Below, piece by piece: positions 1 to 9,723 of a DNA stretch of 64,000 bases. The notes beneath the pieces are model-generated. The model saw nothing but the letters and a program-made list of their open reading frames with translations, had not been told where the DNA came from and ran no database searches. The translations under genes were made by a program, and so were the position numbers. Origin of the DNA: an uncultured Lachnospiraceae bacterium. GTDB taxonomy: Bacteria; Bacillota; Clostridia; Lachnospirales; Lachnospiraceae. Each line of letters opens with the position of its first letter. Within the stretch, counting starts at the first letter, position 1. Where the stretch lies: contig CAMEOT010000001.1 of assembly GCA_945929965.1 (NCBI GenBank), positions 124,001 to 188,000 on the forward strand, in the 5' to 3' direction.

Positions 1-150
1 ATCCCGGCGCACGTCCTCCAGCTTCCCCAGATATTCCGCTTCGGCGCCCTTGTAATTCAAGCTTCCGCAATAGGGACACTTTGGAAGGGTATCCTCGAAT
101 TCCGCTCCGCAGGAACTACAAATGATCTTTTTTACTTCCGTATCTGCCAT
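1..150 (-). CDS. Zinc-ribbon domain protein, N-terminal fragment (runs off the window edge)
   Basis: Minus-strand reading from ATG at 150 gives MADTEVKKIICSSCGAEFEDTLPKCPYCGSLNYKGAEAEYLGKLEDVRRD, with paired CxxC knuckles; open to the window edge, not in the supplied ORF list. Confidence 0.75.
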   Translation of the reverse strand, partial: MADTEVKKIICSSCGAEFEDTLPKCPYCGSLNYKGAEAEYLGKLEDVRRD

Positions 151-377
151 GATAGGATTCTCTCCTTGATCCGGGCTGCCCGCCCTACTTACTCATGTTG
201 ATTCCTTCCCCGCAACCGGTGAATTTATATTCATCATACAACACTAAAAAGCATCTCGCAATCCGGGAATCGATTTTTTACATATTTGCATATCTTGAGG
301 TTTTTGTCGCTTTCCTGTAAAATAAACTCAGTTGGAGGACCTGCCTGCAGTTCATCATCAGCAGGCTGCTGAAAGGA

Positions 378-1358
378 ATGTATTTTGATATGTACGAGAA
401 CAATTTTCTGGATCCGGCCTATATCACGCCGGAAGAACAACAGATCTTAGACGGCGACATTGCCGTTCAGAAGAATCTTTACACCAGCAAACAGGATTTT
501 GTGGTGGAGAGCAATAAATTTTTAGAGCATTCCGAGGATGATATTACGCTGCGGCGCCATACCCGCTTCGTGGATTTTCCAAAGCATAAGCATGACTATG
601 TGGAGATTTTCTATTGTCTCTCCGGTTCTGTCACGCATGTCATAAATGAAGAAGAGATCCGTCTCCGGCCCGGAGAGCTATTATTCATGAACCAACATAT
701 CGAACACGCTGTTATAGCGTGTGGGCAGGAAGATCTAGGCATTAATATCATCATCCGCCCGGCGTATTTTCAGAATATCCTCACATTGATCAACAAGAAC
801 AATATTCTGGCGGATTTTATTATCAACGCTTTAGAATGTGACAGCTGTGTCGGACAGTATCTGTACTTCACGGTCTCCGACAATCCCTGTATCCAGAATC
901 TGATCCATAATGCCGTATTTCTATTATTGCAGCAGCCTCAGAACTGGCACAAGCTCTCGGAGCATACCTTTGCCCTGCTGTTCATGCATATTTTAAGCAA
1001 TGCGGAAAATATTTTATTGGACCAAAAGGACGAGCAGAGCAATGTCCTGATGGTGGTAGTGCGCAGATATCTGGCGGAACATTATGACATCGGAACCCTT
1101 CATGAGCTGGCGGCACAGATTGGGTATACTCCATCCTCCCTGAGCCGTATGATCAAAAAATATTCCGGCACCACCTTCAAGGAAATACAGACAAAGCAGC
1201 GCATGCGGGTCGCTATGAATCAGCTCTCCCACACGGCGCTGCCGGTGTCTGAAATTGCCCTGTCCGTGGGCTATGAGAATCAGAATTTTTTCTACAAACA
1301 GTTCAAAAAAATGTATGACATGACGCCTAACGAAGCGCGTTTAAAGTCTCGCCAATAG
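378..1358 (+). CDS. AraC family transcriptional regulator (cupin + HTH), probable rhamnose regulator
   Basis: N-terminal cupin-like segment (HTRFVDFPKHKHDYVEIFYCLSG) and C-terminal AraC HTH (ISEIALSVGYENQNFFYKQFKK-like); next to rha genes. Confidence 0.85.
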   Translation: MYFDMYENNFLDPAYITPEEQQILDGDIAVQKNLYTSKQDFVVESNKFLEHSEDDITLRRHTRFVDFPKHKHDYVEIFYCLSGSVTHVINEEEIRLRPGELLFMNQHIEHAVIACGQEDLGINIIIRPAYFQNILTLINKNNILADFIINALECDSCVGQYLYFTVSDNPCIQNLIHNAVFLLLQQPQNWHKLSEHTFALLFMHILSNAENILLDQKDEQSNVLMVVVRRYLAEHYDIGTLHELAAQIGYTPSSLSRMIKKYSGTTFKEIQTKQRMRVAMNQLSHTALPVSEIALSVGYENQNFFYKQFKKMYDMTPNEARLKSRQ

Positions 1359-1380
1359 TATCAAGTGTTTTATATATGTA

Positions 1381-1417
1381 ACGATCCGAGAATCCTTTGT
1401 GTATCTCTTGGATCGCT
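1381..1417. terminator. Bidirectional hairpin terminator between convergent genes
   Basis: ACGATCCGAGAAT...ATCTCTTGGATCGCT followed by ATTTTT; lies between the stops of the AraC regulator and rhaD. Confidence 0.7.
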
Positions 1418-2237
1418 ATTTTTCATATAAAAATTCCTCAGGAAGGGTCACACCGAAATCCTTTGCCAGATGACGGAAATCATCGGGAGTAATGGTCTGT
1501 CTCTTGCCCTGCTGCATGGACAGCATCTTCACCAGGATCTCTGCAGATTTTTCTACGGTATGCATCAGACCGAAGGTCAGGTCGAAATCTTTTCCTGCTG
1601 CGAAGGTTCCGTGATGTGCCCAGATCGCCAGATCGTATTTCTTCATCAGCTCGGAGGTAGCCACAGCGATCTCTCTGCCGCCCGGTACCATCCAGGGCAC
1701 TACGCCCACGCCATCCGGGAATACTACGGGACACTCGGTTGCCATCTCCCACAGTTCTCTGGTGAATACCTTATCCTCCAGCGGCAGGACGAAGGTCAGT
1801 GCGATGATATTAGTGGTATGTGCATGATATACCACACGATAATCCGGATCCTGTAACTTCTTCACTTCCAGATTCATCAGGTGGCTGGGAAGCTCAGAGG
1901 TAGGTCTGCCGCCGTTTACCAGTCCCCATACGATACGGTAATTCTCACCCTTGTCATCCAGCTCGATCATACAGATGGAATCTTCCGGCTTGATGCTGAC
2001 ATTGCGGAAATATTTGCCGCTGCCGGTCACCAGGAAATACTCTCCTGCCAGTGCGGGGACGGTGGTGCCGATGGGCTGGAACTCCTTCGGCTCGAAGTTC
2101 TTCTTTACCAGCTCTACCTCTTCCGGCTTCACACGGTAGGACAGGTTACCTCCGTTGCGCTCGTGCCATCCCTGCTGCCATCCGTCATCTGCCATTCTGA
2201 TAAATCCCTGTACAAATTCTGCATCTAAAAATTTCAT
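1416..2237 (-). CDS. rhaD: Rhamnulose-1-phosphate aldolase
   Basis: Class II aldolase signature (NGGNLSYR, GSGKYFRN, YHAHTTNIIAL, WAHHGTFAAGKDFDLTFGLMHTVEKSAEI); start MKFLDAEF chosen over the longer ORF. Confidence 0.92.
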   Translation of the reverse strand: MKFLDAEFVQGFIRMADDGWQQGWHERNGGNLSYRVKPEEVELVKKNFEPKEFQPIGTTVPALAGEYFLVTGSGKYFRNVSIKPEDSICMIELDDKGENYRIVWGLVNGGRPTSELPSHLMNLEVKKLQDPDYRVVYHAHTTNIIALTFVLPLEDKVFTRELWEMATECPVVFPDGVGVVPWMVPGGREIAVATSELMKKYDLAIWAHHGTFAAGKDFDLTFGLMHTVEKSAEILVKMLSMQQGKRQTITPDDFRHLAKDFGVTLPEEFLYEK

Positions 2238-2308
2238 ATTAATACCTAACCTTTCCGTTGCATGCGGACTCCCGCCCACAGGCATATTGTTTTTAAATCA
2301 TAATCATT

Positions 2309-2349
2309 CGTAACTATTCCGAAACCCATTCACAAAATTGCTCTTTCAG
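2309..2349 (+). repeat. Dispersed intergenic repeat, copy 1
   Basis: CGTAACTATTCCGAAACCCATTCACAAAATTGCTCTTTCAG closely matches 41176-41213. Confidence 0.6.
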
Positions 2350-2399
2350 CGCTCGCTTTTCGCTCCTGTGGTTACTGCGTCATATTTACACAAGTACCC

Positions 2400-3827
2400 T
2401 TACCGTGTGATCACATCTACCGGTACGTTCAATATTTTAGCAACCTTTAAAATCGTATCAATATGCCTTCCGGCTGCCGCTGCCATATGATGGGTAGGGC
2501 CTGCCTCGCTCCAGCGGTTCACGAACTCTCTGCAGGGGATCGAGAACTTGGTACGCATGTTGGTGTCGCCAAAGGTGAAGATCGGTCCGGGCTGGTTTTC
2601 GCCCTCTGCCACAACGAACTTGAAGTTGCCATCCTTATCCTGTGTGATAGCCAGGTACGTTACAGGGCCTACCGGAGGATAGAACTGTGTCAGATAGCCG
2701 CCTCCTACTTTGCCATGGAATACCTTTACGATCTTCATGGTAGGCTTATGTGCCAGCGAGATGTCCGCATCGCCGGATCCGGAATGACCGATGATACAGA
2801 TGTCTTCATTGAAATCAATGGAATACATCTCTGACAACTGTCCCATACCGGAAATCGTCTTCAGAATGGACATTGCCATGGCAACCTTCATGTCACCTTC
2901 TACCGCACATGCGGTGCCCTGCTTGATCAACATGGAAAATGCGGGGATCAGCATGGAGTCCAGTTTGCCGGCTACACCCTGTGCCTTACCTGCATAGTGG
3001 GAAGCGATCATGCTCAGGTCTTCATCCTTTGCCCACTGCTCGAATGCAAGCACATGCTTTGCCATATCCATAATGTCTTCGTCGTCTGCGGTAGCGCCGC
3101 CCTCTACATCAAAGGTATCAATGATATCCTGTGCCTTAGTCTGAATTGCCTCGGTATCTGTAATATCATCCGCAATTGCCCACATATCTTCCCAATCGAA
3201 CTGCTTAGTATACAGACCCATGCGGTTGTACAGGTTGGTCTCGTCGATATAGAGATCCATCATACCGGGATAAGGACGTCCGATCTGGGCAATGTTGGTC
3301 TGACGGAAACGTCTGCGGACCTGTGCTGCCTTACACCAGTCGGCGATCTGTGCTGCCACCTCAGGATCACCGCCTTCTACGACGCCGGTGATCACAGCAT
3401 GTCTCTTGCCTGCACGCTCTAAGTCAGCCACCGCCTCACCTACGGCACCACAGGCATACAGATCACCCAGCCAGATGGGGATGTCGGTGTTCGCATAGTC
3501 CGGAGCCAGCTTCTTCTGCACATTGATACATACCACGGGCACATCCAGATCGCGGATGGCGGGAAGTACGTTATAGGAAGTTGCATAGGTCAGCAGCTGT
3601 AAAAATACCAGATCCACATCCGCTGCACGGAACTTATCACCGGCTGCCATGGCCTGTTCCTTGGTGGTCACCATGCCGCCGTCAATGATCTCTACGGTAT
3701 CGGGAATCGTCTTCTTGAAATCCTCATACTGAGCCTCGAAATTGGGCACCAGCTGGGGGAACTGGGGCAGATATGCTCCCAAAGCAATGGAAAATACACC
3801 GATCTTTGCCTTTGTGTTTACTAACAT
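2400..3827 (-). CDS. L-fucose/L-arabinose isomerase family protein, probable L-rhamnose isomerase substitute
   Basis: 475 aa resembling the FucI/AraA fold (MLVNTKAKIGVFSIALGAYLPQFPQLVPNFEAQYEDFK...; EGDMKVAMAMSILKTISG); located between rhaD and rhaB. Confidence 0.7.
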   Translation of the reverse strand: MLVNTKAKIGVFSIALGAYLPQFPQLVPNFEAQYEDFKKTIPDTVEIIDGGMVTTKEQAMAAGDKFRAADVDLVFLQLLTYATSYNVLPAIRDLDVPVVCINVQKKLAPDYANTDIPIWLGDLYACGAVGEAVADLERAGKRHAVITGVVEGGDPEVAAQIADWCKAAQVRRRFRQTNIAQIGRPYPGMMDLYIDETNLYNRMGLYTKQFDWEDMWAIADDITDTEAIQTKAQDIIDTFDVEGGATADDEDIMDMAKHVLAFEQWAKDEDLSMIASHYAGKAQGVAGKLDSMLIPAFSMLIKQGTACAVEGDMKVAMAMSILKTISGMGQLSEMYSIDFNEDICIIGHSGSGDADISLAHKPTMKIVKVFHGKVGGGYLTQFYPPVGPVTYLAITQDKDGNFKFVVAEGENQPGPIFTFGDTNMRTKFSIPCREFVNRWSEAGPTHHMAAAAGRHIDTILKVAKILNVPVDVITR

Positions 3828-3913
3828 TTATAATTTCCTCCTTTTTCTATTGTTCAGTCTGCGCCATAACTACCTTTACTCCCAGATCAGCGCTCATTTC
3901 ATAAACATATTCA

Positions 3914-5323
3914 TTACATTTCCGGAACAAATGTCTTAATCTCAAAAGACTCCCGGACACATTTTCTTGCATTTTTCAGATCTGCCAGCTCTTCCGCATG
4001 GATCATCTGTGCTAAGAGATTACCGATGGCGGTTGCCTCACCGGGACCTGCATATACGGTCTTGCCCGTGGCATCCGCCGTCAGCTGATTCAGATATGCG
4101 GCATTGGAACCGCCGCCGATAATGTGGATGCTGTCGTAGGTTCTGCCTGCAATCTTCTCCAGACCGCTTACGGTCTCTCCGTAGGACTGCGCCAGGCTGC
4201 GGTATACCACAGATGCAAGCTCTCCCACAGACTCCGGTACCTGCTGTCCCGTCTTCTGACAGTACTTTTTTATAGTTTCCACCATATTGTCCGGCGAGAG
4301 GAAGCTTGGATCGTTCACATCCACTCTGGAGGGGAAGTCCTTGCTTTCCTCCGCCATCTCGCACAGCTGTGCAAAAGAGTATGCGTCGTTATATTCGTGT
4401 CTTACGGACTGGATCATCCACAAACCCATAATATTTTTCAGGAAGCGGAACCTGTGATCGTAACCGCCCTCATTGGTGAGGTTGGCCGCTGCCGCCTCTT
4501 CGGTGATAATAGGTGTCAGCGACTCAATTCCCATGAGAGACCAGGTTCCCGAGCTGATATAGATGCCGTCCCCTGACGTCTGTGGTACTGCCATTACCGC
4601 CGATGCAGTGTCATGGCTTCCGCACAATACCACTTCCAGATCGAAACCGACTTTCTTCTGCATCTCGGGCAGGAGCTGACCTACTTTCGTCCCGGGCATC
4701 TGCAGGGGCAGGAAAATGTCCTCCGGGTAGCCAAGCTTCCGGATCAGATCCGTATCCCACTGGAAAGTGGTGGGATTCACCAGCTGTGTGGTGGAACCGT
4801 TGGTATACTCCGATAATTTGTTTCCCGTCAGTCGGAATCCGAAATAATCCGGCAGCATGAGCAGTGTCTTCGCCCGCTGTAAAAGCTCTGGTTCTTTCTG
4901 TTTTACCGCCATCAGCTGATAAATCGTATTAAAAATCTGCTTCTGAATGCCTGTTTTTGCATACAGCTCTGTCTCCGGCAGGAGCTTTGCCACTTCCGCG
5001 TCCATGCCGTCCGTACGATGATCACGATAACCGTAAGTATCTCCCAGAATGCGATCCTGCTCATCCAACAACACATAATCCACTGCCCAGGTGTCGATTG
5101 CCATACTCACCGGGATCTTTCCCAGCTCTTTACATTTTCTCATTCCGACGACGATCTCACCGAACAGCCGGTCCACATTCCACAGAAGCTTTCCGTCCTT
5201 ATGATCCATGCCGTTCTCGAAACGGTAGATCTCTTCTAACTTTATTTTTCCGTTTTCTAAATGCCCCAGGATATGTCGTCCACTGGAAGCACCGATATCC
5301 ACAGCCAGATAATATTTTCCCAT
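3914..5323 (-). CDS. rhaB: Rhamnulokinase (FGGY family)
   Basis: YYLAVDIGASSGRHILGHLENGKIKLEEIYRFENG, GTWSLMGIE, HIIGGGSNAAYLNQLTAD. Confidence 0.93.
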   Translation of the reverse strand: MGKYYLAVDIGASSGRHILGHLENGKIKLEEIYRFENGMDHKDGKLLWNVDRLFGEIVVGMRKCKELGKIPVSMAIDTWAVDYVLLDEQDRILGDTYGYRDHRTDGMDAEVAKLLPETELYAKTGIQKQIFNTIYQLMAVKQKEPELLQRAKTLLMLPDYFGFRLTGNKLSEYTNGSTTQLVNPTTFQWDTDLIRKLGYPEDIFLPLQMPGTKVGQLLPEMQKKVGFDLEVVLCGSHDTASAVMAVPQTSGDGIYISSGTWSLMGIESLTPIITEEAAAANLTNEGGYDHRFRFLKNIMGLWMIQSVRHEYNDAYSFAQLCEMAEESKDFPSRVDVNDPSFLSPDNMVETIKKYCQKTGQQVPESVGELASVVYRSLAQSYGETVSGLEKIAGRTYDSIHIIGGGSNAAYLNQLTADATGKTVYAGPGEATAIGNLLAQMIHAEELADLKNARKCVRESFEIKTFVPEM

Positions 5324-5342
5324 AAGCTATCCACAGCCTCCC

Positions 5343-5669
5343 TTATCTGAAACCAAATACCTGGGTTAAAAGTGGCTGTGCTCCTGTGACAGGATCCTTC
5401 TCCATGATCAGAATGTCCTTCATATATTCATCCCATTTTTTCACCACGTTGCTCTCCGCCTGCACTTTTGCAGCGTACTCTACGCCTTTTTCACATTCAT
5501 AATAGCCGAACAGCTCCTCACCCTGCATCCAGATGGAGTAATTGACGATTCCCGCATCTGCCAGGACTTCCTTCATCTCCGGCCAGATATTGTCATGTCT
5601 TTTCTTATATTCCTCCTGCATTCCCGGTACAATTTTTCCCCGCCATGCATATTTTTCCATAGTCGCCAC
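5343..5669 (-). CDS. rhaM: L-rhamnose mutarotase
   Basis: 108 aa; YAWRGKIVPGMQEEYKKRHDNIWPEMKEVLADAGIVNYSIW...LFGYYE is characteristic of RhaM. Confidence 0.93.
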   Translation of the reverse strand: MATMEKYAWRGKIVPGMQEEYKKRHDNIWPEMKEVLADAGIVNYSIWMQGEELFGYYECEKGVEYAAKVQAESNVVKKWDEYMKDILIMEKDPVTGAQPLLTQVFGFR

Positions 5670-5896
5670 CCTACCTTTCTTCGTATTTCAAGCATTTCCT
5701 ATGCGCAGATGGACAGACCGCCCATTTCCGCTGATTCTGTATTAATTGTAGCCTGTGGATTCCGGTTCCGAAATGACATTATTTGCTCCGGGCACTGTCC
5801 GATTTTGCCCGAATGCAAATGGCGCCGTTCATTCTGTTGTGCACAAGATGCAGGAATTATGTTATGATGAGTAATCATAGAGAAAGAGAGTTTTTC

Positions 5897-6796
5897 ATGG
5901 AACGAACACTGATTTATACTGCTGATAATTCCATAGTCTCCATGCCGGTCAGCCGCTTTCTGAAGCAAAAAGGCTTCTCCTCACAGAATCTGGTGCAGTT
6001 AAAAAAAGACCCCTCCGCCGTACTGGCAAACGGGATTCCCTGCTTTATGAATCATATACTGCAGCCCGGCGATACCCTGACACTGCATATCCGGGAAAAT
6101 CATTCTTCTGAGAAGATTCCCCCGGTAAATCTGCCGTTAAATATTGTCTACGAGGATGCAGACCTTATAGTGATCAACAAGCCTGCGGGAATGCCGATCC
6201 ACCCTTCCATGAACAATTATTACAATTCCATGGCGAATGCCCTCGCGTACTATTTTGAACAGCAGAACTGTCCTTTCGTCTTCCGCTGCATCAACCGCCT
6301 GGACCGGGATACTTCCGGACTGACCATCGTGGCGAAGCATTATGTCAGCGCCGGTATGCTGTCTGCCATGATTGCCAATAAAGCGACTTCCGGAATCACG
6401 AGGGAATATCTTGCCATTGCAAAAGGCTCGGTATGTCCCTTAGAGGGAACCATCACCGCACCCTTAGGGCGCAAGGAAGGCTCTATCATTGAACGGACGG
6501 TGGATTTTGAAAACGGGGAATCTGCGGTTACGCATTACAGAGTACTGGACGAAAAAAACGGGCACAGCCTGGTCTCTCTCATCTTAGAGACCGGCCGTAC
6601 CCATCAGATACGGATTCATATGAAATACCTGGGCTATCCCCTGATCGGAGATTATCTGTACAACCCGGATATGGAACAGATACAGCGACAGGCGCTGCAT
6701 GCCTGGAAGCTGTCCTTTGTCCATCCCATCACCGGGGAGAAAATGCAGTTCACAGCACAGTTGCCTGCGGATATGGCAGCGGTATTATACTCGTAG
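5897..6796 (+). CDS. RluA family pseudouridine synthase
   Basis: INRLDRDTSGLTIVAK, LETGRTHQIRIHMKYLGYPLIGD; start trimmed to MERTLIY at 5897, which has an upstream GAAAGAGAG. Confidence 0.9.
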   Translation: MERTLIYTADNSIVSMPVSRFLKQKGFSSQNLVQLKKDPSAVLANGIPCFMNHILQPGDTLTLHIRENHSSEKIPPVNLPLNIVYEDADLIVINKPAGMPIHPSMNNYYNSMANALAYYFEQQNCPFVFRCINRLDRDTSGLTIVAKHYVSAGMLSAMIANKATSGITREYLAIAKGSVCPLEGTITAPLGRKEGSIIERTVDFENGESAVTHYRVLDEKNGHSLVSLILETGRTHQIRIHMKYLGYPLIGDYLYNPDMEQIQRQALHAWKLSFVHPITGEKMQFTAQLPADMAAVLYS

Positions 6797-7495
6797 TTTT
6801 TTCAACGCTTTTTCCCGGATCAGGCATTCGCCGTGCTCTTCTAAATACCGCAGCTTCTGCTCATCCGCAGCGTATAAACCTGCGAACTCCATGGCCTGAA
6901 TGCAGGCTCTGCTGTAACGCTCGTAGGAAGCACCGCCCTTCTCCACATAGACGTAGCAGGTGCCGTCCTCCATACGATACAGCGTACTGTTGATCCGTAA
7001 GTTAGCAGGCAATACCGCAGCATATTCGATCACTCTGCCGATATTTCGGAAAGCGAAGATTGCCACCTGGGGCTTTGAGGCTTCCTCTGTTTTTTTCTGC
7101 TTTTTCTTATTTTTCTCAGTGTTCTCAGACCGTGCGGGAGCTCCGGAGCTCTCCGTAGCTTCCTCCTGCTGTGCTTTCTTCTCTACTTCTTTGCAGATAC
7201 GCATCAATTCCCGCAAGGCCTGCATCGGCGTATTGGGCTTGTTCTCCGCCGGATCCTTATCCGAGAGTACCAGCACCAGTCCCTCTTCCGGCAGCATCAT
7301 GATCTGCAGGTCAAATGCATACTTCGGCGGCTTGTAGCCCACCTCTTCCTCTGCCTGCTCGATGATCTCCTGTACTACTTCTTTGGCTTTGTCACTGCGG
7401 GTCACAAAATCTTTATAATCAATATCGTACTCTTCCAGCTCTTCGTTGGACAGGAAGCACTTTACGGTCTTGTCATCAATTCTTTCTATTTTCAT
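6785..7495 (-). CDS. mecA: Adaptor protein MecA
   Basis: MKIERIDDKTVKCFLSNEELEEYDIDYKDFVTRSDKAKEVVQEIIEQAEEEVGY; start trimmed behind an AGAGGTGA SD; convergent 12-bp overlap with the previous CDS. Confidence 0.88.
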   Translation of the reverse strand: MKIERIDDKTVKCFLSNEELEEYDIDYKDFVTRSDKAKEVVQEIIEQAEEEVGYKPPKYAFDLQIMMLPEEGLVLVLSDKDPAENKPNTPMQALRELMRICKEVEKKAQQEEATESSGAPARSENTEKNKKKQKKTEEASKPQVAIFAFRNIGRVIEYAAVLPANLRINSTLYRMEDGTCYVYVEKGGASYERYSRACIQAMEFAGLYAADEQKLRYLEEHGECLIREKALKKLRV

Positions 7496-7660
7496 AGCTA
7501 TCACCTCTTACTGTTATATGTATGATAGCATAAAAATGTTGTGATTTCCACTGTGCGAATTATGAAAACACTATAAAGTCATTCTGACAACTAGCTTTTG
7601 TGAAGCTTATGAACCAGAAGGTTACACTATGCACAAAATTTTTAAAACTCATTTAAAACT

Positions 7661-9400
7661 TTAAATGACTTCCGCATCCACTCGGGTGACGATCTCTTGG
7701 GATCCCTTGTGGATGTGGTATTTCACTGCGGGGATCTTGGTCTTGGTGTAGAGCAGGTTCGTGTTGGGGTCAACGGTGATCATATAGCCCACGGGCGGCT
7801 TATCTGCCACTTCATTGACCTGCACATTTTCGTCTACTACCGCACTGACCATGCAGCTGCAGAATTCATTACTTGCCTGCGCAGATACACCATCCACTTT
7901 TTCCGCGAAGCCGATCTCTTTGAAATCCCCTCTGCTGACTGCAAATCCGCAGTCATATGCCACACAGTTGATCTCACTGGTAATTTTATGTACTCTGGTA
8001 TGTCCCTCTGCATCCGGAGTGATCGTGGTCTCTACCGTGATACCCGGATAGGGACTCCACTTCGACCATACTCCGGTGTCTGTGATCTTCGATGCTTCAC
8101 AGATCCGGCGTACATACACATAACCGTCGATCCAGAATGCCAGCATATTGTCCGGTGCATTCTCATGCAGTTCATAGCAGGACTTCGCCACGCTGATGCT
8201 GAACCGGGTATCATAAGCGAATTTTCCGTATTTTGCCACGATCTGTCCGTGTCCGTTGGGGCTATAGACACCCGGAGCAAACGCCGTGGTATGGTTGCCG
8301 TAATGGTAGACAAACAGGTCAGCGTATTTCTGAGGGCATGCGGGTGCCAGCTTCGGCAACGGCGCTTCCTCTGCGCTCCAGAAGGGATGATCGTCGGGAA
8401 GCAGTAAAAAGGCAAATACTTTCATGCCCCAGTAAGGGGAACCGGGGGCATTGTACCGCTCCGCCATAGTCAGATTCGGATATCCATAGCCGATGGTCAG
8501 CACATGATCTCTGTCGAAGATCGGGCGCTTCAGCCAGGTGCGCAGATGTCTAGCGATCAGACCCTTCATCACAGGCACAGGGAAAGGCTCCAGTCCTGCC
8601 AGCAGGCAGACGCTGAAAAAACTTACCTGGGAGAAGCGGTAGGTCAGGGATCTGCCAAAAGGAATCGCTTCTCCCTCTTCATCGAACCAGTAAATGAACT
8701 GCTTGGCGAATTCCATGGCTCTCGCCTTGTATTTTTTTGCCCTCTCCGGGTCATCCTTTTCCATAACTACGGCATAGATCAGACTGTAGAAATGGATAGC
8801 AAAGGAAATATAGTAATCCTTCTGTCCGGAATCTCCGTCCTGGTACCACCCTTCGCCCAGATAAAAGGTCTCCAGTCCCTCCAGGTATTCCTCTAACATC
8901 TCGGGACTGTACCGGCGTCCCACCTTTTTCATAGCAATGTTCACCAGTACGGCAAAGAGGATCCAGTTGCACACCGGCAGAGGGTGCTCATTAATTTTGT
9001 TCAGATAATTGCTGAGGTTTTCCTTCTGTTCCTCCGTCAGAGGATCCCATACCACCTCCGGGGCGAACATAATGCCGTAGGAAATGGCAGCCATCTCTAC
9101 GAATCTCTGGTCAAAAGAGGTACACTCTCCCCAGTATTCCGGGTTCTTCTCATCGGTTCCGGCAATAAGACCCTTGCGATAGATCTCCTCAAATTCCGGC
9201 TCCGATCCGCCGCCTGCCCAATAGGGCACCAGTCCCCATAAGGGACGGGAAAATGCCTCCATCCAGGTGGCACCGATGTCATAATGTGCCATGGTAACTC
9301 CCAGAGTCAATCTCGCCTTTTCTTCACTGTAATAAGGTTTTATCGGCTCCAGGATAGATAACATACAGTCCTGAAAATCTTTTTTGCTATGTAAGTTCAT
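7661..9400 (-). CDS. DUF2264 domain-containing protein
   Basis: MNLHSKKDFQDCMLSILEPIKPYYSEEKARLTLGVTMAHYD...SRPLWGLVPYWAGGG typical of DUF2264; no signal peptide. Confidence 0.85.
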   Translation of the reverse strand: MNLHSKKDFQDCMLSILEPIKPYYSEEKARLTLGVTMAHYDIGATWMEAFSRPLWGLVPYWAGGGSEPEFEEIYRKGLIAGTDEKNPEYWGECTSFDQRFVEMAAISYGIMFAPEVVWDPLTEEQKENLSNYLNKINEHPLPVCNWILFAVLVNIAMKKVGRRYSPEMLEEYLEGLETFYLGEGWYQDGDSGQKDYYISFAIHFYSLIYAVVMEKDDPERAKKYKARAMEFAKQFIYWFDEEGEAIPFGRSLTYRFSQVSFFSVCLLAGLEPFPVPVMKGLIARHLRTWLKRPIFDRDHVLTIGYGYPNLTMAERYNAPGSPYWGMKVFAFLLLPDDHPFWSAEEAPLPKLAPACPQKYADLFVYHYGNHTTAFAPGVYSPNGHGQIVAKYGKFAYDTRFSISVAKSCYELHENAPDNMLAFWIDGYVYVRRICEASKITDTGVWSKWSPYPGITVETTITPDAEGHTRVHKITSEINCVAYDCGFAVSRGDFKEIGFAEKVDGVSAQASNEFCSCMVSAVVDENVQVNEVADKPPVGYMITVDPNTNLLYTKTKIPAVKYHIHKGSQEIVTRVDAEVI

Positions 9401-9442
9401 GCAGTTAGTCCCTCCATAATAACAAACGTAGTAACTATATTC

Positions 9443-9459
9443 ATTCCTATATTAGGAAT
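9443..9459. promoter_or_regulatory. Perfect 17-bp palindrome upstream of the DUF2264 gene
   Basis: ATTCCTA-TAT-TAGGAAT. Confidence 0.4.
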
Positions 9460-9517
9460 ACTTCTTACAGAAGCCCAGACAGGATACCATACTGAAGATG
9501 TTTGTCGTAGAGCGTGA

Positions 9518-9654
9518 GATTTTCTTGAAAAGTGGTCTGGCAACAGGGCGAAAGCGAACACGATGTTCGCGTCAGCCGATCGTCGACATGGATGTCGACT
9601 GTAGGCGGGCCCGTCATGATGAGAAAACCCAAGCCACTTTTCTTTAGAAAATCC
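9518..9654. repeat. MITE-like or structured-RNA intergenic element with terminal inverted repeats
   Basis: Left arm GATTTTCTTGAAAAGTGG; reverse complement of right arm GATTTTCTAAAGAAAAGTGG; internal perfect hairpins GCGAACA-CGA-TGTTCGC (9554-9570) and GTCGACAT-GG-ATGTCGAC (9582-9599). Confidence 0.65.
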
Positions 9655-9723
9655 ACACTCGGAGACCTTACATCAAGGTATACGTATCTGTATGGGCTTC
9701 GTATGATATGAATTTAATATACT

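Noticed and set aside
7697-8407. 236-aa plus-strand ORF
   Set aside because: Antisense to DUF2264 gene; no SD or domain.
9465-9656. 63-aa minus-strand ORF
   Set aside because: Almost entirely within the inverted-repeat element; better explained as a repeat than a gene.
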